Below are positions 1 through 9,040 of a DNA stretch of 64,000 nt, one piece after another (positions within the stretch are counted from its first letter, which is position 1; every line of letters starts with the position of its first letter). The stretch is from G963662675 sp963676845 (lineage in GTDB: Bacteria > Bacteroidota > Bacteroidia > Bacteroidales > Prolixibacteraceae): positions 1 through 64,000 of the forward strand of contig CAXXKK010000003.1 in the NCBI GenBank assembly GCA_963676845.2. The letters are read 5' to 3'. Below the pieces are notes generated by a model. It searched no databases, had not been told where the DNA came from, and saw nothing but the letters and a program-made list of their open reading frames with translations. Both the position numbers and the translations under genes were made by a program.

Positions 1-109
1 CGTCTTTACGTGTATTTTGAGTTTGTACGCTTTCTGATGAAATTTCTTGTCCATACAAGCTTGAAATTGCTTTAGAAACCTCTTCTTGAATGATTTGTTC
101 GATAGACAT
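1..109 (-). CDS. argS: Arginyl-tRNA synthetase, N-terminal fragment (runs off the window start)
   Basis: Only the first 36 codons are visible, read leftward from an ATG at 109. The peptide begins MSIEQIIQEEVSKAIS and continues with SLYGQE and a VQTQNTRKD stretch. This matches the N-terminal additional domain of Bacteroidota ArgRS, in which a KALYGQ-like helix is followed by a VQxxKTRKEF-like strand. That domain contacts the D-loop of tRNA-Arg; the enzyme charges tRNA-Arg in the cytoplasm. The catalytic HIGH and KMSKS-type motifs lie outside the window, so the call rests on the N-terminus alone. About 190 bases without a gene separate it from rnpB, which is transcribed in the same direction. 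Confidence 0.7.
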   Translation of the reverse strand, partial: MSIEQIIQEEVSKAISSLYGQEISSESVQTQNTRKD

Positions 110-299
110 ATTTGATATTTTTTGGAACGGCAAAGATAATATTTTCAAAAGGAATGGAGGTCTGAAAAATGGAGATCAATATAAATTTAAGCAGTTGATT
201 TGATATTCAGGTTTTCAGATTGCCGGATTTTCAGCCAAAGAATGACGATAATTGATTGTTAATGACTTTATACATCCGTAACCTAAGAAAGAAAAAATG

Positions 300-686
300 C
301 AGACCTGTAAGCCGGGTTCTGTATTTCCGCAAAGCGAAAACCTCTATCATTTATCTGGTCGCAACATTGCTGGTGCGATCTAGCAGCCTACCCCTCACGA
401 AAACCTGCCAGGCAGGAACAGGACGGGCAGCCCTGCAATCCGACAATTGCCGGATATCCGTGATATATTTGGCTTTGCAACTCATGAGGTGTACGGCTTT
501 CGAAATCACTCCCGAAACCGGTGGGCTCTTACTCCACCTTTTCACCCTTTCCCCAGCAAGTGAGGTGGTTATTTTCTGCTACACTACTATGAACTTTCGC
601 CCATCTTCCCGTTAGGAAGCATGTTGCCCTGCGTTGCCCGGACTTTCCTCCCCGGAATAAACCGGAGCGATAGAGCGGTCTGCTCG
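300..686 (-). ncRNA. rnpB: RNase P RNA (class A)
   Basis: On the plus strand the block starts with the complement of the conserved RNase P 3' end (a CCGGGTTCTGT-type motif at about 312-323). It ends with the complement of the conserved 5' core GGAGGAAAGTCCGGGC at about 637-653. A GGGCGAAAGTTC-like internal segment and a P3/P12-rich centre lie between them. The RNA is the catalytic subunit that matures tRNA 5' ends. The length of about 385 nt is typical. A TACCTTTG -7 element sits just upstream (plus-strand 688-695) and places the 5' end near 684. Open reading frames inside this block on either strand are chance readings of the RNA gene. Confidence 0.95.
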
Positions 687-687
687 G

Positions 688-695
688 CAAAGGTA
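688..695 (-). promoter_or_regulatory. -7 element of the rnpB promoter
   Basis: On the minus strand the sequence reads TACCTTTG, a match to the Bacteroidota TAnnTTTG -7 consensus. It lies a few bases upstream of the expected RNase P RNA 5' end. No clear TTTG -33 box is seen at the usual 19-21 bp spacing. Confidence 0.6.
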
Positions 696-710
696 GAAAA
701 AACTTTCTGT

Positions 711-745
711 TTGAATGTTTGAGGGTTTGAAAGTTTGAGTGTTGT
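711..745. repeat. Degenerate GTTTGA octamer repeat
   Basis: About four imperfect 8-bp units of the form GTTTGANN are followed by a decayed GTTGTTGAG unit. They lie upstream of rnpB. Short GTTTGA/GAGTT-type arrays are common in intergenic DNA of Bacteroidota; see also 26,338-26,388. No function is evident. Confidence 0.6.
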
Positions 746-1041
746 TGAGATCAAAGTGTTATTGCAAGAGCTGACTCAAAAATATTTGAGCATAATGATG
801 CAATGACAGATGTGAACCAAGCTGCTAGAATTAAGATATATGATTAAAAAGTTTTTTAATGTCATAATTAATTGCTCTAAGCGCTTGCTGTTTGAGTTCC
901 GCCTAAGAGAAAAAGCGTTTAAAAAATTAACGTAGTGAAGTATTAAAAATAAAAATCTGTTAGAGGAGGTACGACGAGTTATTTTTATTTAACGGAACGC
1001 AGTTCATTTTTAGCTTTTTATCTTCAGCGGCGGTTTTTTTT
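746..1041. other. Gene-free intergenic stretch
   Basis: AT-rich sequence between rnpB and the radical SAM gene. It contains direct text such as GGAGGTACGACGAG and an AACGGAACGC tract leading into the double-hairpin repeat at 1042. No reading frame, promoter or terminator stands out. Confidence 0.5.
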
Positions 1042-1096
1042 GATTCCTTTTTTCAACTGCAGGAAAAAAGGAATTGGGGTTTGGGGTGAAACCCCA
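1042..1096. repeat. Dispersed double-hairpin repeat, copy 1
   Basis: A 55-bp unit holds two adjacent inverted repeats. The first is ATTCCTTTTTT (1043-1053) paired with AAAAAAGGAAT (1064-1074). The second is TGGGGTTT (1075-1082) paired with AAACCCCA (1089-1096) around a six-base loop. A second 55-bp copy lies at 44387-44441 and keeps both stems through wobble-compatible changes. It sits near the 3' end of the convergent radical SAM gene. Confidence 0.75.
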
Positions 1097-1171
1097 TGAA
1101 GTATCAAGATGTATCGATGTAATATTCATTGCACTTAGATTCTTTAATACATGAAAATATCGACTTATAGC

Positions 1172-2122
1172 TTACGGCCGATACAACCGTCCCTGCCAGG
1201 TATCTCGTTCTTGCAGACGCTTATTTAGTTTATCAATAAACTCAAAGTTTTTCAAACCCCATTTAGGAGCAATTAGTAAATCTTTGGGCGATTGGCTTAC
1301 AAAGCGTTCCATAATGATGGACGGATTTAATAATTCCAGGTAATCAACAACAAGCTCAATGTATTCATTGGCAGAGAAAAGATTGAAATCTTCCGGCTTT
1401 TGTTTGTACTCAACAGCCATGCGCGTGCCTTTATGGATTTGAAGCTGGTGTAACTTCAGGTTTTCAACGGGTAGTTGAGAGATGATTTTGGCCTGATTCA
1501 AAAAGTCCTCTCTATTTTCTCCCGGAAGTCCAAGGATTAAGTGTGCACAATTGTGAATGTCCCGCCTGGCGGTTTCTTCCAATGCTTGTTGGGCTTCTTT
1601 AAATAAATGCCCCCGGTTAATTCGCTTGAGCGTGGCGTCTTTTACAGACTCTACTCCAAATTCAACCATTACATAATAGTTTTTGGATAATTCTTCCAGA
1701 TAATCCAGTACTTCATGCGGGACACAGTCGGGGCGTGTGCCAATAACAAGACCTACTATTTGTGGGTGCGAAAGTGCTTCTTCGTAGCGTTCTTTTAAAA
1801 TTTCAAGTGGAGCATAGGTGTTACTGTACGATTGGAAATAAGCCAGGTACTTCATATCTGGATATTTCTTAGCGAAGAAATCTATACCCTGTTGAATTTG
1901 TTTGGTGACACTTTTTTCTATCCGACAATAATCGGGTTTAAAGGTTTTATTATTGCAATAGGAACATCCGTTTAAGGCAATTTTCCCATCTCGGTTGGGG
2001 CAGGTAAAACCAGCATCAACAGAAACTTTTTGAACGCGTTTGTTAAACAGTTTCTTAAAATGCGTTGGAAAATCATTATATCTTTTGGAATGTCCCCAGT
2101 AATAGTTTTTTTTGCTCATCAA
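1172..2122 (-). CDS. Radical SAM protein, YhcC/TIGR01212 family
   Basis: 316 residues, the normal length for this family. The radical SAM cluster motif lies near residues 40-55 (TCPNRDG, then GCSYCNN), the CxxxxxxxCxxC-like spacing of YhcC-type proteins rather than the canonical CxxxCxxC. The HSKRYND start, the GTRPDC segment and the MVEFGVES segment are also family hallmarks. The protein should bind [4Fe-4S] and S-adenosylmethionine in the cytoplasm. The substrate is not established from sequence. It stands alone, with divergent DUF4301 upstream and the repeat region downstream. The start is the ATG at 2122; no SD sequence is seen, as is usual here. Confidence 0.88.
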   Translation of the reverse strand: MMSKKNYYWGHSKRYNDFPTHFKKLFNKRVQKVSVDAGFTCPNRDGKIALNGCSYCNNKTFKPDYCRIEKSVTKQIQQGIDFFAKKYPDMKYLAYFQSYSNTYAPLEILKERYEEALSHPQIVGLVIGTRPDCVPHEVLDYLEELSKNYYVMVEFGVESVKDATLKRINRGHLFKEAQQALEETARRDIHNCAHLILGLPGENREDFLNQAKIISQLPVENLKLHQLQIHKGTRMAVEYKQKPEDFNLFSANEYIELVVDYLELLNPSIIMERFVSQSPKDLLIAPKWGLKNFEFIDKLNKRLQERDTWQGRLYRP

Positions 2123-2334
2123 TGTGAAAATTATTCTACAAAAATAATGAATGCTACCAATGTATAAAACGATTTGACAGTGTGCGAATTAATCGCATTT
2201 TAAAGGAACTTTAATGCTTTTTATATACTTCTGGTTTATCAACAAATGTTGAAAACTTTAAGCCATTCGGCTTTTAAAGGGGTTCTTTTTGAGATATCGA
2301 ATTCTTACTTTTATAAAACACAAAACACATATTT

Positions 2335-3868
2335 ATGCTTACTCCCAGGGATATTGAATTTATTGAGGCACAAGGAATTAATATATCTACCATTGAAGAA
2401 CAAATTAATCAATTTAAGACAGGCTTCCCATTTGTTAAAATTGTAGGGCCTGCAACAATAGAAAGAGGAATTGATAAGTTTGATAAATCCGAATTAAAAA
2501 CCTATATCAATTTCTTTGACGAAAGTATTGAAAAGGGGGAAAAGGTATTGAAGTTTGTGCCGGCTTCAGGTGCAGCAACGCGTATGTTTAAAGCTCTTTT
2601 TGAAGCTAAGTCGAAACTTGAAAAAGGAGCACCAGAAAAGCAAATTCTGGAAAATAAGGATGTTTTAGAATTTCTGGAAAATATAAAGAACTTTGCGTTT
2701 CTGGGGAATCTGAAAAAGATAATTGATAAGCCCATCCATGAATACCCTCTTCTTGAACTTATTAATATGGTTCTGGTTGAAGAAGGACTGAGCTATGGAA
2801 ACCTTCCCAAAGGCCTTTTGAAATTTCATGAGTATAAAGAATATACACGTACTCCTTTTCAGGAACATTTTTTAGAAGGAATTTCATATGCTCAGGATAA
2901 GAATAAAACAGTAAGAATGCATTTTACTGTTTCTCCGGAACATCAGGAATTATTCGAAAAACATTATCAGAATTTTAGAGAGGTTTATGAGGAAGAATAT
3001 GATGTTAAAACAGAAGTTTCTTTTAGCCAACAAAAATCTTCAACAGATACAATTGCGGTAAATCTTGATAATGAGCCATTCCGAACAGCTGATGGTAGTT
3101 TATTCTTCAGGCCTGGAGGACATGGAGCATTGATTGAAAATTTAAATGAATTGGATGCAGACCTTATTTTTATTAAAAATATTGATAATGTAGTTCCTGA
3201 TCATTTAAAAGATGAAACCATAAAGTATAAAAAAGCATTAGGTGGTTATTTGTTAAAAATTCAGGAAAAGCTTTTCTATTATCAACACATATTTGATGAA
3301 TATCATTATTATGCCCTTGATAGCAAATTCTTTTCTGAAGCTGTAAATTTTCTTGAAAATGTTTTGAGAACAAAACCTCCTACAGACCAATATTATTCAG
3401 AAAAAGAAGAAATATACCATTATTTGAAATCAAAGTTTAACCGTCCTTTAAGAGTTTGTGGAATGGTTAAAAAATGAAGGTGAACCTGGAGGAGGTCCGT
3501 TTTGGGTGAAGAATAACGATGATACGGTATCTCTTCAAATACTTGAAGAAGCTCAGATAAACAAGAAAGATCCAATGCAATTGGATATGTTGAATAATTC
3601 AACTCATTTAAACCCTGTTGATTTGGTTTGTGCTATTAAGAACTATAAGGGTGAAAAGTATGATTTATTAAAATACAGAGATGCTACAACGGGTTTCATT
3701 TCTGTAAAATCGAGGAATGGGAAAGATGTGAAGTCTCTGGAACTTCCTGGTTTGTGGAATGGGGCTATGGCTGATTGGAATACCATCTTCGTAGAGGTTC
3801 CAGTCATTACTTTTAATCCGGTAAAAACTGTAAATGATCTTTTACGTCAGGAACATCAGCCGGAATAA
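2335..3868 (+). pseudogene. DUF4301 family protein, split by a +1 frameshift
   Basis: Two overlapping frames (2335-3477 and 3458-3868) together make a DUF4301 protein of about 510 residues. The first ends PLRVCGMVKK and the second resumes with NEGEPGGGPFWV. In intact homologues these join as CGMVKNEGEPGGGPFW. The join lies in a run of six A near 3469-3475, where one extra A breaks the frame. DUF4301 is a Bacteroidota family of unknown biochemical function. The N-terminal part contains a GAATRM segment that looks like a conserved nucleotide- or substrate-binding loop. The frame downstream of the break is undamaged, so I favour a sequence error over decay. Confidence 0.85.
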
Positions 3869-3914
3869 TTGAATTTGGAAACAATTATTAAATTTGCATT
3901 TTCATTTTTATTCT

Positions 3915-5335
3915 ATGGAAGAGGACGACAGGGATTATTTTGATAACGATGAAATCGTTGAGGCTGTAAATCGTTTTAGAACGATGGTTAAAAATGACAG
4001 TTTCGAGTATTTTGATGTGTATGAGGTTGAGGGAATCGTTGATTATTTTCTGGAAGTTGGAAAGATTAATTTGGCCGAAAAAGCTGTCACTTCAGGATTA
4101 GAAATTCATCCAAATTCTATTGCTCTACAAATTAAAAAAGCTCAGGTGTTGCTTATAAATGGCTATGCTGAAGAGTCTTTAGAAATCATTCAAATTGCAG
4201 AAAAGATTGAAAGTGCCAACTCAGATGTATATCTGGTGAAAGGTTCAGCTTTGATTATGCAGGGAGATGTGGATGAAGCTATTGTTGCTTTTGAGATGGC
4301 TATTTCCCAGGAACAAGAGGACAGTGATGATCTTCTTTACAATATTGGTGTGACTCTTGGTCAGGCTGGAGAGATTAATTATGCTATTCACTTTCTGGAA
4401 AGAGCTTACGAAACTGATCCCCAAAATGAATTGGTACTGTATGAATTAGGCTATTATTACGATAAGGTGCAGGAATTTGAGAAAAGCATCTATTTCTACA
4501 ATAAATATCTTGATATTGATCCTTTTAATTCGTCCTGTTTGGTACAATATGGGAATAACCTATAACCGAATGGGGAATTATGAAAAAGCTATTGAAGCTT
4601 ATGATTTTTCTATTGTTCTGGTAGATGATTTTGAACATGCATATTTCAATAAAGCCAATGCTTTGTCAAACAATAATCAGTATGAAGAAGCCATCGAAAA
4701 TTATGAGCATTACATTGAGTTTGAGAAAGAAAATGATGATGCTTTTTGCTATATGGGGGAGTGCTATCTTAATCTTGATAAATATGATGATGCATTAAAA
4801 TTCTACAGAAAAAGCAATTCGTCTGAATAAAAACAATGCCATGGCCTGGTATGGTTCCGGCTTAATCATGTGGATGGAAGGTGAGTTGTCCGAATCATTG
4901 GTGCACATAAAAAAGGCAATAAAACTGGATGATGAGAATCCTGATTTCTGGTTGGTTTACGGAAAGGTAAACACAGAACTTGAGTTTTTTGATCAGGCTG
5001 AAAGTGCATTTAAGAAGTCAACTTCACTTGATCCTGATAATGCGGATTCCTGGGTTTCATATGCAGAAATGGTGCACAACCGTGGAAGTTTAAAACAAGC
5101 CATTAGCATCCTTAAAAATGCTTATGAAAATATCCATGATAATAATGGAATTAACTATCGATTAACCGCTTACCTGCTGGAAAATAACGAGGAGCTATCA
5201 GCTAAAGATTATCTCGAAAAAGCATTGGCAATCGATTCGAACGGTTATCGTGAGCTGCTGGATTATTTCCCGGAAGCTATGCAAAATGAATCGATTAAAA
5301 AAGTTATTAAAAATATCAATCAACCCAAATTATAA
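3915..5335 (+). pseudogene. Tetratricopeptide repeat protein, split by two frameshifts
   Basis: Three successive frames (to 4565, about 4530-4830, and about 4815-5335) give one TPR protein of about 472 residues after two one-base corrections. The first break is near 4533 (FNSS joins VWYNMGIT). The second is in AGAAAAAGC near 4811-4817, where one extra A separates KFYRK from AIRLNKNNAMAW. The chosen start is the ATG at 3915 (MEEDDRDYFDN); a TTG at 3894 is less likely. About ten 34-residue TPR units are visible with the A-x-x-x-Y/F-x-x-A pattern, and there is no signal peptide. It probably acts as a cytoplasmic scaffold. It ends 3 bp before the phosphosulfolactate synthase-family gene and is probably co-transcribed with it. 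Confidence 0.85.
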
Positions 5336-5338
5336 GAA

Positions 5339-6097
5339 ATGATATTCAATTTACCATTAATCCCGGAAAGGCCTGAACAACCAAGACAGTCAGGTTTAAC
5401 AATGGTTATGGATAAAGGTTTAAGTACACAGGAAGCTGAAAATCTTTGTGAAGTAGCATCGGAATACGCGGATCTAATTAAACTGGGATTTGGAACAGGG
5501 TTGCTTACCCCAAATACAAAAGAGAAAATCAAAATATATCAGAATGCAGGTTTAAAGCCATACTTTGGAGGAACCTTATTTGAAGCTTTTATTGCCAGAG
5601 ACATGTTTGATGATTATCAGAAATTTGTGTCTGAGGCTGGTGTTAATACGATTGAAGTATCGGATGGTGTTTTGCCAATTGAGCATGATAAAAAGTGTGA
5701 ATACATTGAAACTCTTGCTAAAGATTTTACAGTGCTTTCTGAAGTTGGCAGTAAACTGAAAGGGAAAGAAATTACTAATGAAGAGTGGGTAAGCTGGATG
5801 CAGTCAGAATTAAAGGCTGGAGCATGGAAAGTAATTGCTGAAGCCCGCGAAAGTGGAAATATTGGCATTTATCAATCTGATGGTTCTGCAAATGACGATC
5901 TTATCTTGGATATTAAAAACCACATCGATGTTGATCATATTTTGTGGGAAGCACCCATTAAAAGTCAACAGGTTTGGTTCATAAAACTTCTTGGTCCCAA
6001 TGTAAACCTGGGAAATATTGCCAGCAATGAAGTGATTGCTTTGGAAACTCTTCGCCGAGGTTTAAGAGGAGATACTTTATTGAGCTATTTGCCTTAA
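5339..6097 (+). CDS. Phosphosulfolactate synthase family protein (ComA/HSA32-like)
   Basis: 252 residues forming a single TIM-barrel of the ComA family. Recognisable segments are RQSGLTMVMDKGL, LIKLGFGTG, PYFGGTLFEAF, the EVSDG strand and FTVLSEVGSK. Archaeal ComA adds sulfite to phosphoenolpyruvate to make phosphosulfolactate on the coenzyme M pathway; relatives include the plant HSA32 proteins of other function. No other coenzyme M genes are nearby, so the bacterial role is open. Sulfonate or sulfonolipid precursor synthesis is one possibility. It follows the TPR gene by 3 bp, which suggests a shared transcript. Confidence 0.82.
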   Translation: MIFNLPLIPERPEQPRQSGLTMVMDKGLSTQEAENLCEVASEYADLIKLGFGTGLLTPNTKEKIKIYQNAGLKPYFGGTLFEAFIARDMFDDYQKFVSEAGVNTIEVSDGVLPIEHDKKCEYIETLAKDFTVLSEVGSKLKGKEITNEEWVSWMQSELKAGAWKVIAEARESGNIGIYQSDGSANDDLILDIKNHIDVDHILWEAPIKSQQVWFIKLLGPNVNLGNIASNEVIALETLRRGLRGDTLLSYLP

Positions 6098-6115
6098 TTG
6101 GTAACTGCTTTTTTA

Positions 6116-6186
6116 TGTCATTCCGACCGCAGGGAGGAATCTTTATCTATATAAGCAGGAGATTCTTCGCTTCGCTCAGAATGACA
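6116..6186. repeat. REP/MITE-like dispersed palindromic element
   Basis: A 71-bp imperfect palindrome begins TGTCATTCCGA and ends TCAGAATGACA, with inner arms GAGGAATCT and AGATTCTTC. This 'TGTCATTCCGA...GCTTCGCTCAGAATGACA' type is a common intergenic dispersed element in Bacteroidota. It lies between comA-like and the aminotransferase gene and has no reading frame. Only one copy is in the window. Confidence 0.75.
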
Positions 6187-6280
6187 CTTCAAAATTACTT
6201 CTGTCGTATATCATTAAAACCAAATATTTTAGGTCAGTTTTCAGAATGATGTTTTAATGAAAGTTTTTAGTATATAAGCA

Positions 6281-7087
6281 GTGAATCCCCAATTTGCAAT
6301 ACAGGATGGTAAGATAATTCCGGTTGAGGAATTGCAACAACCAACATACATAAAAAAACAGATCTACGAAGTTTTGCGTGTGATTGATGGAAAACCTTTG
6401 TTTTGGGAAGATCATTATCAACGTTTTCTTGATTCACTTACATTATTGGAATGGAATGGGCACATTTCAGATTCATCATTTAAAGACCAGTTGCAAAAGT
6501 TGATAACTGTCAATAATCGACAAGTTGGCAATATCCGAATTGACCTTTTTATTGGAGGTGAAAAAGATATATTGCAATTAGCTTTTATTCCACACAAATA
6601 TCCATCAGAAAACGATTATATTCAAGGTATCCCTGTTGGGGTATTGCATGGTGAACGTGAAAATCCACATGTTAAAGCTGTTCAATCAACATTAAGGGAT
6701 CGAGCAAATGAAATGATTGCTCAGCAGAAACTTTATGAAGTATTACTGGTTGATCAGTTGGGAATGATTGCGGAAGGGAGCCGCTCCAACGTCTTTTTTA
6801 TCAAAGGTGAAAAAATACATACGCCATTATCTTCAAAAGTGTTATTGGGAATTACCCGAATGAAAGTATTGGAATGTATTGAAAAACTTGGCTTCATTTT
6901 TCGAGAAGTTAATGTTAGTGAAGCTTCTCTAAATGAATACGATGCTGTTTTTCTTACAGGAACATCCCCCAAAGTACTTCCGGTTTCAACTATAAATAGC
7001 TACAAGTTTGATGTTGAAAATTCAGCGTTAAGAAAACTCATGAAGGAGTACGATTTGTTCATTGAGAATTATTTGATTGCGTTTTAG
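6281..7087 (+). CDS. PLP-dependent aminotransferase class IV
   Basis: 268 residues with the fold-type IV (BCAT / aminodeoxychorismate lyase-like) pattern. There is an N-terminal QDGKIIPVEE strand, then YEVLRVIDGKPLFWEDH, the K-containing segment HVKAVQSTLRDRANE, and the PLP-phosphate motif AEGSRSNVFF followed by LLGITRMKVLE. Substrate specificity (branched-chain amino acid, D-amino acid or aminodeoxychorismate) cannot be decided. The N-terminus is short for BCAT, so a DAT/ADCL-like enzyme is more likely. I chose the GTG at 6281 because no in-frame ATG occurs before the conserved start of the fold. Confidence 0.82.
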   Translation: MNPQFAIQDGKIIPVEELQQPTYIKKQIYEVLRVIDGKPLFWEDHYQRFLDSLTLLEWNGHISDSSFKDQLQKLITVNNRQVGNIRIDLFIGGEKDILQLAFIPHKYPSENDYIQGIPVGVLHGERENPHVKAVQSTLRDRANEMIAQQKLYEVLLVDQLGMIAEGSRSNVFFIKGEKIHTPLSSKVLLGITRMKVLECIEKLGFIFREVNVSEASLNEYDAVFLTGTSPKVLPVSTINSYKFDVENSALRKLMKEYDLFIENYLIAF

Positions 7088-7202
7088 TTACAGCTTATAT
7101 AATCCTAACTTAAACCTTTTTCAATTTGTGAACTCTTTGTGAAGAATTTATTTGCTGTGAAATAAATCTATCTTCAAGCTTAACCTTTGTATGAGATATG
7201 GT

Positions 7203-7210
7203 TATATTTG
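7203..7210 (+). promoter_or_regulatory. Candidate -7 element upstream of fumarase
   Basis: TATATTTG matches TAnnTTTG about 75 bp upstream of the fumarase ATG. No TTTG box sits at the expected distance, so this is a position-based guess. Confidence 0.35.
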
Positions 7211-7283
7211 TTAGGTTTTGAAAACCTCAGAACCAGATATAAAAGCAATCTGTTTTAATAAAATAACTGAATAAATTTTCGTC

Positions 7284-8894
7284 ATGGCAGAATTTATCTA
7301 TCAAAAACCATTTCCTATCAAAAAAGATACAACCGAATATCGGTTGCTTACCAAAGATTATGTGTCAACTGTAGAGGTTGATGGTCGTAAAATATTGAAA
7401 GTTCAACCAGAAGCTTTAGAGTTACTTGCAAAAGAAGCTATTGCTGATGTTTCTTTTTATTTGCGTCCTGCTCACTTACAAAAAGTACGTAGTATTTTAG
7501 ATGATCCAGAAGCTACAGATAACGACCGTTTCGTGGCTCACACCATGTTGATTAACCAGGTGGTTGCAGCAGAAGGTGAACTTCCTACTTGTCAGGATAC
7601 AGGTACAGCAATTGTCGTTGGTAAAAAAGGTGAAAATGTTTACACGGGTGCAAATGATGCATTATACTTGTCAAAAGGAGTTTATGATACCTATAAAGAT
7701 CGTAACCTTCGTTACTCACAGGTTGTTCCGTTAACTATGCTTGATGAGAAAAATACAGGTAGTAACCTGCCTGCTCAGATTGATATTTATGCTGAAGAAG
7801 GTGATAAATATGAATTCTTATTCTTAACAAAAGGAGGAGGTTCGGCAAATAAAACTTTTTTATACCAGGAAACAAAAGCATTATTGACAGAGGAAGCATT
7901 AACGAAGTTTGTTGAAAATAAAATTTTGGATCTTGGAACTTCAGCTTGTCCTCCTTACCACCTGGCATTAGTAATTGGTGGAACTTCAGCTGAAGCAACT
8001 TTAGCTGCAGTGAAAAAAGCGTCTGCAGGATATTTCGATCATCTGCCAACTGAAGGAAACGATGGAGGTCAGGCTTTCCGTGATTTGGAATGGGAAGAAA
8101 AAGTATTGAAAATCTGTCAGGAAAAAGGTATTGGTGCTCAATTTGGTGGGAAATATTTTGTACACGATGTACGTGTTATCCGTATGCCACGTCACGCTGC
8201 TTCTTGTCCGGTAGGATTAGGTGTTAGCTGTAGTGCAGACCGTAACATTAAAGGTAAGATTACAGAAGATGGTATCTTCCTTGAGCAGTTGGAGAAAAAC
8301 CCACGTCAGTACTTGCCCGAAAAAGCTCCAGAGTTAGCAGATCCTGTAGAAATTGATTTGGATCGTCCAATGGAAGAAGTGTTGGCCGAGCTTACAAAAT
8401 ATCCGGTAAAAACACGTTTGAATTTGAAAGGTACACTGATTGTCGCCCGTGATATTGCTCATGCCCAGATTAAGAAAATTGTTGATTCGGGTAAGCCAAT
8501 GCCGGAATACTTCAAGAAACACCCTGTGTACTATGCAGGACCTGCAAAAACTCCTAAAGGAATGGCTTCGGGTAGTTTCGGACCAACAACTGCCGGACGT
8601 ATGGATCCTTATGTTGACGAGTTCCAGGCAATTGGCGGATCAATGATCATGTTGGCTAAAGGTAATCGTTCAAAAGCGGTAACCGATGCTTGTAAGAAAC
8701 ACGGTGGTTTCTATCTCGGATCAATTGGTGGACCTGCTGCGATTCTTGCTAAAGAAAGCATCAAGTCAGTAGAGATTGTTGACTTTGAGGAATTAGGAAT
8801 GGAAGCCGTACGTAAAATTTATGTTGAAAACTTCCCTGCTTTCATCATTGTTGATGACAAAGGAAATGACTTCTTTGCTGATTTCGCACATTAG
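7284..8894 (+). CDS. fumA: Fumarate hydratase, class I ([4Fe-4S])
   Basis: 536 residues, the size of single-chain class I fumarases. The N-terminal alpha-like domain has LPTCQDTGTAIV with the first cluster cysteine near residue 105 and GSANKTFLYQ. The cluster cysteines recur in TSACPPYH and RHAASCPVG near residues 225 and 305. The C-terminal beta-like swivel domain has ARDIAHAQ, YYAGPAKTP and GPTTAGRMDPYVD. It interconverts fumarate and malate in the TCA cycle or reductive branch, in the cytoplasm, and is oxygen-sensitive. It stands alone and is followed by a strong intrinsic terminator. Confidence 0.95.
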   Translation: MAEFIYQKPFPIKKDTTEYRLLTKDYVSTVEVDGRKILKVQPEALELLAKEAIADVSFYLRPAHLQKVRSILDDPEATDNDRFVAHTMLINQVVAAEGELPTCQDTGTAIVVGKKGENVYTGANDALYLSKGVYDTYKDRNLRYSQVVPLTMLDEKNTGSNLPAQIDIYAEEGDKYEFLFLTKGGGSANKTFLYQETKALLTEEALTKFVENKILDLGTSACPPYHLALVIGGTSAEATLAAVKKASAGYFDHLPTEGNDGGQAFRDLEWEEKVLKICQEKGIGAQFGGKYFVHDVRVIRMPRHAASCPVGLGVSCSADRNIKGKITEDGIFLEQLEKNPRQYLPEKAPELADPVEIDLDRPMEEVLAELTKYPVKTRLNLKGTLIVARDIAHAQIKKIVDSGKPMPEYFKKHPVYYAGPAKTPKGMASGSFGPTTAGRMDPYVDEFQAIGGSMIMLAKGNRSKAVTDACKKHGGFYLGSIGGPAAILAKESIKSVEIVDFEELGMEAVRKIYVENFPAFIIVDDKGNDFFADFAH

Positions 8895-8915
8895 AAAATT
8901 GAAACATATCATATT

Positions 8916-8945
8916 AAAAAGCCTGCAAAAAGCAGGCTTTTTTTG
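8916..8945 (+). terminator. Intrinsic terminator after fumarase
   Basis: AAAAAGCCTGC pairs with GCAGGCTTTTT around a short A-rich loop and is followed by a T run, 22 bp after the fumarase stop. Confidence 0.9.
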
Positions 8946-9040
8946 TTAGTCTAAGGATAAATTTAGGGAAGTAACAGATGAAAAAACATAAACAAAAGAT
9001 TAGTTTTGATTTTGAAGTTAATTCCCTCGATTTTTGATTC

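Noticed and set aside
256..615. Open frames on both strands (119 and 64 codons)
   Set aside because: They lie inside rnpB, whose conserved ends and core are unmistakable.
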